The notes under the pieces are model-generated. The model worked only from the letters and a program-made list of their open reading frames with translations. It made no database searches and was not told where the DNA came from. 64,000 nucleotides of DNA from Prinia subflava (Eukaryota; Chordata; Aves; Passeriformes; Cisticolidae), in assembly GCF_021018805.1 (NCBI RefSeq), contig NC_086283.1, positions 13,095,162 to 13,159,161 of the forward strand, read 5' to 3'. Below, in pieces: positions 38,601 through 48,770 of this stretch. The translations under genes and the position numbers were made by a program. The first letter of the stretch is position 1. Every line of letters begins with the position of its first letter.

Positions 38601-41600
38601 CATCCTTCCTTCTCACTAAAACAATGACTGAGTTTGTTTCTTTGTATTTCCATGTCTGCTATTTGTGAATATTCAGTTGCTAATTTGAACATATTCTTAC
38701 ACTTCCTAGTAAATAACTGATATTTCTAGAAATAATTGAGCACATTTATAATTATTTCAAATTACTCCTAGTTAAGCAGACTGTACTGTTAATTTGAACT
38801 GTTCCATACTAGTTGGCAAAATACACAGTAATAAATATTTATTTTCAAATATTTACATTTAAAACATTGTGTGATTGAATTTGATTATCAAGTATCTACT
38901 GTGTTTTCCTCTTCACTCAGACAATTTTTAATGAAGTTCAATTATTGGCATGTTATAGTTTCTTCAGCGAGTCTTTGTCTGTGTAGTGGTAAAAATGTAA
39001 AGCTATACCAAGCAAAAGTTTTGTATTATCTTTTCAGATTTATCTTCAGAGACTTAAGCATTCAAACGAACAACAGAGCAGCAAATAGAGAAGTAATATA
39101 AATTCTGCCAGAGTTTGATCAGAGTGGGAAGGAGAGCAAGGGCAGGTAGGAGGTGAGTGACAGAGGAGGGATAAAAACAACTTAGAAGAGAAGGTTGCTC
39201 ACAGAAACAGAGGCACATTTTGTATTTTGTGTGGTGAATGACTGTGAGAGTGCTGATTTAGCAAACAGTCTTAATGGGTGGTGAAGGATGAGCTCAACCA
39301 GCTTGCTTGAACAGCTTTGTGTAGGAGCAGGGAATGCAGTGTCCCGTTGAATTATAATTTGTGGGAAGACTGAGCAACAGGGACCTTGGCACTGAAGCTC
39401 ATTCACCTAGTGATTGTAACCTGAAGGAAAAAGGAGCAAAAATTCTTAGGGAGAACACACCAGAAGGGAAGGGGCCATTATTAACAGATAATCACTTCAC
39501 AAGAAGACTACACAGTTGGTGTCAGAGTTCAACATTTTTATATTTTGTTGTTAAGACACGCAAGAATGCAAACTCTAAAGTTTGGGAAGAAACAGTGGGA
39601 AAATTTACAACATCTGCCACTCACCGTCTGTTCAAAAACCCAGGAAAATTAACTGGACACAAACCCAAAGGCTAATCCTTGTGTTGCTACAGGACAAGAA
39701 GATGAAAACAGTGAAATAAGGGAACAATGCTCTGATATTATTCCTTAAAAAGAGAAGGTTTCCTTTTATGACAAGTTGAAACATGACAATGAACAGAAAG
39801 TGATCTCAAATAATGAGATATATGTGCATCTACAATCACATGCAAAGAACAGGATCACATTCTCTCCTCCTGTTTTCATGAGTCTTGTCCTACAATACAC
39901 CAACAAACAAACTAGAAGCAGGATGAAGTGAACAGAGTTCCCCTTTTGGCATCCATGGCTGATCTTCACCAAGGATAAACCACCACTAAGGGAAGAAAAG
40001 TCAGTGAAAATAAGGATGAGTAATAGTAAGATGATTAGACGCATTAATGTTGGTTCTCCTTCAGGCATAAAGTAAAAAAAAAACCCACAGACCTGAAAAA
40101 CCAAAGCATATGTTTCTCTCTCTGACATGGGAATTGGAGTTTATATTTCTGGTGAATACTGAGGGGGATCCAAAGTGAGTTTGAAGGGAGAATAAAGCAG
40201 AAAACAAAGTTTCTGGACCAAAATCTGAACCCAAAGTTGTTGATTTAAATTGTCAGGTTTCACTCATCTTCACCTTGATCAATAGAATTCTACCACTTTT
40301 TATAATTACTTCAGACTGTCGCTTGGAAGCTTTATGGAACCTCTGGTACCTTCATGTGTTATTTTTGCAATCAGGATGAATTATTGTTCTCTCTATTATA
40401 TTTTTATATATGCCAGAACCTAGATCATGCCTTTGTACAGCACTAAGTTTGGCTTAGTGACCTCAAATATATCTCAGGATAAATCTGAAGACTTGTTCTC
40501 TACCTTAAGCCTGCTAGCCTGCTATTGATGACATCAAGAAAGTATCTCAGAATTTCTGTTCCTCTCCTAATGGGAACCTGTTGTTTGGTTGCATCCATCA
40601 GAAAAATCACCACCTATCACAAGCTATTTCATTGCTTTTCTGCACTCCTGAGTGCCCCCAGGGGCTAAAAATTGACTTATCAAATGTCATCATTCCTCTT
40701 CATTGGAAAATTGTTTGCCTTTACCTTACAAGAATCCTTCAATTTGTCAGTTTTTTAAACTGATATTTTCACACTTATAGACAATTCTGTTTATGTTAGA
40801 CAATCTCACATACTTGGCTGCCTAATCAACAATTTTCCCCTTTTACCTCCCAACTGATAAGTCACCCTGAGATAACAGTTCAATAAAGAGTGAAGCTACT
40901 CCATCTACTGAACTTTCTGTAAATCTAAACATTAACAAATATACTTGATACCAATATCCAAGTGGGATTATGCTGTTGATTATGTAAACTTCATTGAAAC
41001 AATAAATTAGGCTGAGTGCTGGAAAGATAGGAGATTAACAACTCACAGTATGAGATAGACTGAAAATACAGAGTAGAGACATTTCATAAAAAGTCAGTTG
41101 TGGGTTACTTTTCCAATCAAGTTTCTTGCCTCTGTATTGAAGCTTCTTTCTACAAGGAGAAAATTACTCAAGAGATTTTGATGGAACACCTATCTGCATT
41201 CTGCCTTTTGTCATTTGCTCAAATACACACTGAGAACACCACTAAGGGTGTTCACCATGAAGCAGAAACATGCTGGTAAAGCCTCCCAGCTTTGGTTGCC
41301 CAGTTTAACAACCTTATAAGCCATTTTCACCAGGGTAAGTACCTCCAAGTTACTGTGATCAGCAAAAGGAGCTCAGGTGCTTGGCAAAGCAATAGTCACC
41401 AACAATCACTGCTGAATGTAGGCTCACTCTTGCATGACAAGGCAGAATCCAAATTCTTATTAGTATTCTTAGACCATCCACAGGGTCTTTGTGGTGAGAG
41501 CTTCCCTGTGGTTATCAGTAGAATTGTATTGGTGAACATGGTGTTTTGGGGAAAAGAAGTAGGACAAAATCCTCATCTCCTTGAGGCAACACAAAATTGT

Positions 41601-42842
41601 CAAGTTCTTTTCCCTTAGAGCTGTTTGCATTCTGTTTAAAGACAAAGGTTTGGTTTTTTTTGTTAGAGGAAAAGCATAAGTTCAGTCTCATGTTAGGAGA
41701 ACATGAAAACTGCATGCTTAACAAAATCAGAGCTTGCTAAAACCAGTCTTTCTCAAAGAGCATTTGTACCATACTTAGTACCATAGTAATAATACATCCA
41801 TGGTAGATATGTATGGCAGTTCTTTCAATGAACTCAAGGTTCACCAAAAACTTCCCTGCTTTGGCCTCTGCTTGGAATACACACAAAAGCACATCCCTTG
41901 AAAATAGGCCTTCAGGACCACAAGTTTGGAATAAACTTGATGCAGCATTGCTTAAGAAGTAGAACATCGTCAGACATATTTCCATGAATTTTAATGTTCA
42001 TAAACCAAGAAATTATCCAAGTTTGGATTGGAACATCCTACCTTTAGTTCTGCTTGAATATCTGGGGAGTAATGGGCTCATCAAGGTGAATTCAGGTGTG
42101 ATGACAATATCACATACTGCTGCTGCTACTTTTTCCACGTCTTATCACCAGAGTATAAGAAAAGTCATGGAAGTGGCACTAATGATGTTCTTACAAAATA
42201 TTTTCTGAAATGGCACTAGGTAGATGAATAAAGTATTCATCTCCTGAAACCAGTAGAAAGTTCCTTCACTGAAATATGATTTAAAAATAAGGTATTTGAA
42301 CTATTAATCTTTTGGTTCAATAGACAAGTTAGACATTAATAGGTTTAATGTTTATAGACCCTCTGAAAAAAATGTTGTTTGCAGAATATTTGTGGGTGCT
42401 TTACAGTTATTGTTGATTTTACTCTTTTACAGGCCTTTTTAATCCAGTGTAGATTTTTTCCTCTGTCTTTCCCCTGAGACTCACATTGGTGGCAAAATAA
42501 ACTTTACAATGACAAACTAAGTAGTATCATTTTTGTTAGCACAGTAGCAGAAAAATGATGCTGGACCCCTGCTGCTGCTGCTGAGATTTCCTGTCATTGT
42601 TTGGCAGGTTAAAGTTTGCAAAATACTTAAACATTTGGGGTCACATATTTGTAGCCCCAACCTTGGCATTCTAAGCCTCAAAGTATATTGTGGGTAACTG
42701 GAGGCATGTCACATGTAATTAGAGTTTTACCCTTGGCTTCTGCAAGCAGCACACTCCTCTAAGTGAACAGTAGCTTCTGGCATTGAAAATTGGTTTGCAT
42801 TTAACATCTCATTAAAAACAATGCAACATCCTCTATCTCTAG
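32642..42842. other. Gene-free AT-rich sequence
   Basis: No supported exon, RNA gene or known transposon. It contains an A/C-rich tract at 32779-32917, a near-palindrome (CTCTGTTAG-ctg-CTAACAGAG, 32990-33010), a (GTCAAT)3 array at 36349-36366 and a (CTG)5 at 42569-42583. Frames of 104-120 codons (39361-39675, 39766-40128, 41292-41618) were examined and not accepted. Confidence 0.5.
32779..32917 (+). repeat. A/C-rich low-complexity tracts
   Basis: Two neighbouring A/C-dominated blocks (about 32779-32858 and 32891-32917), with acaaac, accaac and (AAAC)n units, are separated by about 30 bases of ordinary sequence. Confidence 0.75.
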
Positions 42843-42850
42843 TCTATAAA
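42843..42850 (+). promoter_or_regulatory. TATA-box-like sequence
   Basis: TATAAAAA occurs about 115 bases before the ATG at 42964, at a spacing compatible with a transcription start near 42875 and a short 5' leader. An inverted CCAAT core (ATTGG) lies near 42790. In AT-rich DNA a TATA match alone is weak, so this is a candidate only. Confidence 0.25.
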
Positions 42851-42963
42851 AACCCGTAAGAAGGTGCACTTCAAATATCACCTTGCTTAGGGGCTAACAC
42901 TGCCTGTAGAATAGCTCCCGGCTGTCCCTGAAACATTGTCCTTACTGAAGAAGCCTGGAAAAG

Positions 42964-43350
42964 ATGGTCAGCTTAAGCATTGTGTGGAGCACAGTCTTTG
43001 CTGAGGTCAGGGGACAGCCTCTTCCAGGAGCTGACTCCGAGTCCTGCCAGAGACAACAGGAGGAAGCTCATCAGAAAGCAGTTTGCTCTCCAGATCCCTT
43101 TGCAGTGCCATGGCACTGTCGGAGTACTTCTGATTTCCCAGATGGCAAGATTTATGTTCACACTGCATGTTGGAATTTGGGTTGTTGGGGTGGGGTTTTC
43201 TCCACGGTAAAAAAGAGTAATAATGACCTTAAGTTTTTTCAACAATCATGTACTCATTTTAACTGTCCTACTGAAGATACTGTTACCTCTCTTACATTTA
43301 CACTCCTTCCTGATATAAAACTTTCTTTGAAATTAAACCCATTAATTTAA
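42964..43350 (+). CDS. Doubtful small ORF, possible secreted peptide
   Basis: This 128-codon frame follows a TATA-like box. Its N-terminus (MVSLSIVWSTVFAEVRG) has a short hydrophobic run followed by small and polar residues, as a signal peptide might. The next 70 residues contain five Cys (in ESC, AVC, WHC, TAC, LGC), and two more follow. The first part, to about 43200, lies in GC-richer DNA; the last third is AT-rich and probably non-coding. Two other frames (42980-43210 + and 42973-43245 -) are open over the same patch, so the openness may reflect composition alone. I recognise no family. It may be a chance ORF in a regulatory element or old repeat. Confidence 0.15.
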   Translation: MVSLSIVWSTVFAEVRGQPLPGADSESCQRQQEEAHQKAVCSPDPFAVPWHCRSTSDFPDGKIYVHTACWNLGCWGGVFSTVKKSNNDLKFFQQSCTHFNCPTEDTVTSLTFTLLPDIKLSLKLNPLI

Positions 43351-46300
43351 GAAAAAAAAATATAAACACAACTGAGAACTGAATGCATAGTTAAGTACCT
43401 TCTGTGCTGATCTGAGGACATTCCAGGAAATACATTGTTTACGTCTATACCATTAAGACCTCCAGGAGTTTCCCTGTGTATTTTAAGCTTCCTGTGTCTC
43501 CAAACACAGCTTGCCCTCATCACAGGAAAATCAACATTTGGTATTTCATATCTCTATATTAAAATTTATATATATTTTTAGACAGGACTGAATTCTTAGA
43601 CAAGGTTTAAAAGTATCACTCAGCTCTTGAAGACTTGTTGTCAGTGATGTTTACCAGTAAGAAAACCCACCCCATAAATGCAAGTAATGGCTATAAGGGA
43701 TGCACAAAATGGTTGCCAAGAGGTGCTAAGCTTGCATTGGTGTTGAATTACTCCAAGTCAGACAACTGTCCCTCCTGGACATGAGATATGGGGATCTATT
43801 TAAACTGTTTGGCATGGCACTGCATTTATTCTCTTGATAGGTTTGACCTAAATAACTAAGTTATTTTAAATTATTATTACATGTGTGGCTGCCCTACTCT
43901 CTCGTTGTTGTAACCTTGACAAATTAGTAGTTTTTCAGAGCATCATCATCTCTGAACTACATGTTTTACAGTTCAGGCTTCTTTGTAATACATACTAGGT
44001 TTCATGTATCTTTTAACTGGCACGACCCTCTCCCACATATCACAATCTCATGGTGCACCTTTGGCAATTACTTTTACTAAAAACTGCCAAAAACATCAAA
44101 ACGTGGCTTCCCAATTTCACTATTTGCTTTCCTTCATTTTGCCTGAACTACTCTCTTTCTCACCTGAGGTTAGAAACTAAAGTTCCATCAAAATAAACTC
44201 ATTTTCAGGAAGTCTGAACAATGGGAAAGACTATGTCACTTTTCCAGTGAAATAAGACCACTGGTCATGTATGAACAGTGAAGCTGTCCAGCATTCACCT
44301 GTGTTTCTGCAAATCAGTCCTACCCTCTGCATTCATTGAGCTTGCTGGGAAATCTGTAACCAAGATCTGCTGGCTTAACAATAGGGTCTTTTATTTCATC
44401 TGGGAACAAATAGCTGAAAATGATGAAATTCTAAAATAGAAGTTGAATTTATCCTCCTAGTCTGGCTTAAGTGCAATCACCTGTGAGAAAAACTTAATCC
44501 CTAGAATAGTCTTGGAAAGTAAATTACACTGAAAAGCAAATTTTTCTTTCATCCTAATACAAGTCTGTCAGGATTTATAAGCTGAAGGTTTTCTTCACAT
44601 TTTCTTGGTTTGCAAAATTATCATGCATACAGAAGATAGAGGTAAGATGTTCTTGCCTATCTGAAGCAAGAGGTAGGTAGATCTATCTAATTAATCAGAA
44701 TGTGTATTGGAATCAAGCAGTTGTACTTGGAAGAGCCAAGTAAAGAAAACAAACTAACTCCTAAATACAATCAGTACCACAAGTAGCCCTGCAATATATA
44801 TATATATATATATATTAATAGAGATCTTTCTTACAGAGCACTTTAGCCATGGCATGCTTATTAAGGGGTAAAGGCTGTACCATTTATAATTGGGACCATT
44901 GATGAAGCCCTGTATAAAACTTAAAGAATCCATAGGATCAAGATTTCCTCCCAAGAAAAGTTAGCACTTAGCTAACTGAATGGGCATGTGTCTTACAACT
45001 ATTTTTGTGATTTAAAGTGCCACCAAAAATTTTCCCTCTGTCATGGAAATGTCTCTTTTCTGGGGTTGTCTTACTGACAAAAAGATACCTTTAATCTTTG
45101 ATAATTTTTTCTGAAAACATGTAGGTTTTCCTCTTTAAATTTCTAACATTAAAAAAACCCAGGACAAAACTGGGTCAGAAATCAAAAACATATTAAATAA
45201 CAGGTGAAGGTTTTCTTAAATACAAGAAATGCAAACCCGAGTATTAAAAATGGCTTTCGTGGTTTTGGTCACTCAAATCAGAAATAAACTCTCATTAACC
45301 TGAGCAGAACTAGATTGCAGTTTTTATGCATGACAAAAATAATTTTAAAAGGATCAACACCCTTGCCTACATCACCAATATGGACACTTCAAAGTTTCAG
45401 ACATTATATGGACTAGGAAAGTTGCAAAAAATTTCTATGCACTGGTTCAAATATCAAATTAGGCAAAAAAAGAAATCTCCAAGTATTTGAGAGGTTAGCC
45501 GAAAATGAACTTGCAGAATTGTTTGCACAGCTCAGTATCCAAACTGTGATGTGCTGTGATGCATCACTTAGGATGCATTTCAGACTTCAAAGACTTTTCT
45601 TTTTCCTGCATAATGTAGTTTTGTTCCCTCACTGAGACAGAAGGATGTGCTAATACAGTGCCTTATTCCCATGCTTGGAGCAGGAATAACTCCATTCCAG
45701 ATGGTCCTTGCATGGAGTAGGTAACCAAGAAAGTTTAGAGGACACACCACCCTAACTCAAAACTGGCAGCTTGGAACAGGTAACAGGGTCCTGTGTTGTC
45801 ATGTCTTTTTCACACAGAAAAAGATACTTTTTTTACAGTAATACACATAATTTTCGACAATCTATTACTCCTTGGCTGCCATGCAGACTGACATGCTGTC
45901 ACCATAATCACATATTTAGTGGCAGAGAGGAGAAAGTATTTTAGTGGTATTTACTGGTGCCTAGAAAGATGAAAGGAAAAGCATAATAATGCTCCTGACA
46001 CAGAGAGAAAGCACTTGTCAGCTCCACTGAGAGGCTAAGGAAGGGTCAAAGGTACCTTATCTTCTCAGCATTTCATCTTTTTTTCCCCTCCCTCAAAGCC
46101 TTGCTTGATATTTTGATGCCTAGTAGTTAGCCCTTGTTCGCATCCACTCCTTTTCTCAATTTTCTTCTCTGAAGCTGGAAGTTTGGCAGATGTCCTCTCA
46201 AATTAAGAAGGAAGCTTATATATTTCCCCTTCCTGATTGGGCTTTCTGCCGGCTATCAGGAAGCAATAACCTTCAAAAGGTGACTGTCAGCCAGATTATT

Positions 46301-46500
46301 GGCAAGCAACACCCCTGTAATTCCAAACAGCAGAATGTGAGAGACAAGGGCAAGTACAACCCCATCTCTTTTACCTCTCAATATAGCAACCTGCTTTTAT
46401 TTTTATACAGTGACCATTACTTCCATTAGGGACATACTTTGAAAAGTTCTTCACCATCAAAGATTAAAACTGACAGTGCAGAATCAAGAATTGCTCCAAC
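43351..46500. other. Gene-free AT-rich sequence
   Basis: Nothing coding or transposon-derived is recognised. It contains a 22-base (AT)n microsatellite at 44794-44815. Confidence 0.55.
44794..44815 (+). repeat. (AT)11 microsatellite
   Basis: There are eleven perfect AT units, directly followed by a short imperfect continuation. Confidence 0.95.
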
Positions 46501-46589
46501 CTAATGTTTGAAAATCACAAGCCAAACTCTGTCATTAGATATTGGTCATATTTTACAATAACTCTGATAACAGGAATGACAGTGGCCAT

Positions 46590-46790
46590 CCACAGAAGCC
46601 CCTTCAGAGTGGGGCAAGCAGGAGATCCATCCTCTGCTCTTACTGGAGGACGTGGTGCTCCAGGCAAAGCTCCCATGAAAACATGCAGCTCAGTCTGCAG
46701 CCAGGGCCAGAGCCTATCACTGGTATCAGGGGTCAGCAGAGACAGCAGCTGTCCAGGTGTGACCAGGGGCACAGTAAGCAAGTGCCTTTT
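46590..46790. other. Unidentified GC-richer patch
   Basis: About 200 bp of clearly higher GC lie just upstream of the CR1 ORF1 remnant. Frames of 134 codons (+, 46504-46908) and 88 codons (-, 46515-46781) are open across it. A donor-like GTAAGC occurs at 46770-46775. It could be a 5' region of the CR1 copy, another old repeat, or an exon; no family was recognised. Confidence 0.35.
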
Positions 46791-46914
46791 CTTAGATCTG
46801 CAATCTGAATACTCTTATCATCTTTCCAATAAATATTTCCATGACTTAAAGGGATATTCTAGCATATTACAGTCTATTACCATAGCTCACAAAAGACTTT
46901 CAGCCTAAAACCAA

Positions 46915-47555
46915 GGCACTGCCCAGCCTGGTGGAAGATCTGAGGGAAGATGGAAAGGCTGAGGAGCGTCAGGGACTCTGAGGAGGTAGATTATGCCTCC
47001 CCAGTCCACTATCCCTGAGATAAATGTGTGAGCAGTGGTGGCTTCTCTACCACCAGAGAGGAGAGGACCAAGAGGAATGCAAACAGGTTTGTGCTGGGGA
47101 GGAGGATTGACAAATACGTCCCAGCCTACCCCACCCACCCAGGTGCCCTGACACACACAACAGGGCACCTGGGGACAGAAAAACACAATAGGCATGAAGA
47201 TCCATCATGAAGGCTGGAGAAATTGCCTAGGGCAAGTCAGTTGCACCTCCTAGATTATGACCACCTCATCAAGAGAACGAGAGGGGCAGTTGTCATTGGT
47301 GACTCCCTTCTGAGAGAGACAGAGGGCCCAACAGAACCACCAGACAACCCAAAGGGAAGTGTGTTCCTCCCAACAAGAACAATGAGGCCAGTCAGGAGCA
47401 ACCTCAAGACCTTGACATGACTGGCTGAGGCATCTGGAGCACAACTTGTGTTTTCCTCCATCCTGCTAATTGAGTTATGGGAGTAGAAAGAGGAAAAAAT
47501 CATACAGATCAATACCTGGCTCCAAGCCTGGTGTCCTTAAAACAAACCTTACCAT
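46915..47555 (+). pseudogene. CR1 ORF1 remnant (coiled coil + GDSL esterase)
   Basis: This is a decayed ORF1 of a CR1 retrotransposon. A coiled-coil-type piece (ALPSLVEDLRE, then after a frameshift MERLRSVRDSEEVDYAS) lies at 46915-46985. A connecting region follows, then an SGNH/GDSL esterase start (GAVVIGDSLLRETEG, the GDSLL block at 47298-47312). Further on in the same frame are ASGAQLVFSSILLIE and IIQINTWLQAWCP, which resemble later esterase segments. The frame has stops at 47418-47420 and near 47484, and a stop follows at about 47528. In intact CR1 this protein is an RNA-binding, esterase-bearing partner of the reverse transcriptase. Here no ORF2 or CR1 3' tail follows, so the piece is an orphan 5' part. 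Family recall is from motif memory, not alignment. Confidence 0.8.
47136..47173. repeat. Perfect 13-bp inverted repeat
   Basis: The arms CCCAGGTGCCCTG (47136-47148) and CAGGGCACCTGGG (47161-47173) are perfectly complementary around a 12-base loop made of (AC)n. The hairpin lies inside the linker of the CR1 ORF1 remnant. Confidence 0.95.
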
Positions 47556-48250
47556 TTCCCCCACCTCATGTTGTAACTTGATTCACTTAGCTTATGCAGC
47601 CTGTTTTCTGGATGAGCCTAAAAATCTAGCAAAAACCTGGGAAGGAGGCCGATGAGAGAGAGATGAGAAAAGCACCACAGCAACATTTTTGTGCTGGAGT
47701 TTGTATTTAGTCAAAAATAAACATAAACACTTAGTAATTTTCACTAAAAGTGCTTGTTTTGTTTAAGATGCAAATAACTTGTTTAGTTATTGAAATCAAG
47801 CTCCGTTTTTTCTCCCTTGTTTAGCAAAGCATGGTTATGTTGTTAAACTAAGACTTCATTTTTAGCCTTGAGTAACAGCAGTTTGACTGGGCTATGGTGC
47901 CTCAAAAAACTTATTGTACAGTAAAAAGGGTACTGTTCCTGAATGTTATGGGATTTTTCAAAGTCAAATTCTCAGTTGCTTAAAAAACTCCTCATTGTTT
48001 AATAAATAACAATAGAACTTTCATCATGTTAGTCCTCATTATAACACAATAATACAGAGTTAAATTCTTAAGTCTGCTGTCACAGATTTAAGATTCTGAG
48101 GAAAGATTCTGAAGAAAGGCCTCTAGACCGCCCAGAAAAAGCAAACGTCTTTCCTAAAAGTGCAAGAACAGCATATTAGAAGACCAATGCACATAGCCTT
48201 AAGACTACAGAATCCACTTCAATAATGCTAATTTATCAAGGAAATGACAC
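47556..48250. other. Gene-free sequence after the CR1 remnant
   Basis: No continuation into CR1 ORF2 is recognisable. The sequence returns to AT-rich unique DNA from about 47690. Confidence 0.5.
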
Positions 48251-48770
48251 TTTTTCTTAGAAGAGAAATGTGGGGGCCCACAGAAATGTGAAGAGCCCCG
48301 GGTATCTTCAGAGGTTACAGAAGTGAATGCCAGGTACTTCCTCTGAAGGATGAGACCATTTTTTGCTACTAGCACCAAAGCAGCACAATTCCACAGCTGA
48401 AGTAAATCCAAGCACAGCTGTATCTGCCAGTCCTCAGGATGTATTTACAGCAGAGAAACACAGCCCTTGAGAGGATGGCTGTAATTGGAACCCTCAGGGC
48501 TGCAGTCCCATCCCGGGATTGCTGAGGTCCACTGCTTGTCTGATACATCAGAAACTGCTCCGAGAGTCTCCGGCTGCTCCACACCCTCCCATATCACTGG
48601 TAACAGGGGAATTGACTCAGTGTGTGGCAAGAAAGGGTGTTGAGAAAGCATTTCTGTGACAGCAGCTTTACACCACAGGGCACTGTTTCCAAACTGAAAA
48701 AACACTCTTGCAGCCATTTCTCTACACACATCACATCCCCTCCCCAGAAGATTAGGCATTAATAGACTCA
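48251..48770. other. GC-richer unidentified island
   Basis: About 500 bp have moderate GC and a few CpGs (for example in atcccgggatt and ctccgagagtctccgg). TGTGGGGGCCCACA at 48269-48282 is a near-palindrome. A 108-codon frame is open on - (48445-48771) and a 71-codon frame overlaps it in another phase. No protein family or repeat was recognised; it could be a conserved regulatory element or an old LTR-type fragment. Confidence 0.3.

Noticed and set aside
39361..39675. 104-codon frame, with ggtgtcagagttcaac at 39520-39535 resembling a retroviral primer-binding site
   Set aside because: No LTR ends (TG...CA pairs) or retroviral gene motifs nearby; the resemblance is short.
39766..40128. 120-codon frame on -
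   Set aside because: No splice signals, AT-rich and mixed hydrophobic composition typical of chance frames.
41292..41618. 108-codon frame starting before a donor-like GGTAAGTA at about 41334
   Set aside because: The donor-like site lies inside the frame and there is no acceptor or family support; a possible old transposon in 41.3-42.2 kb could not be identified.
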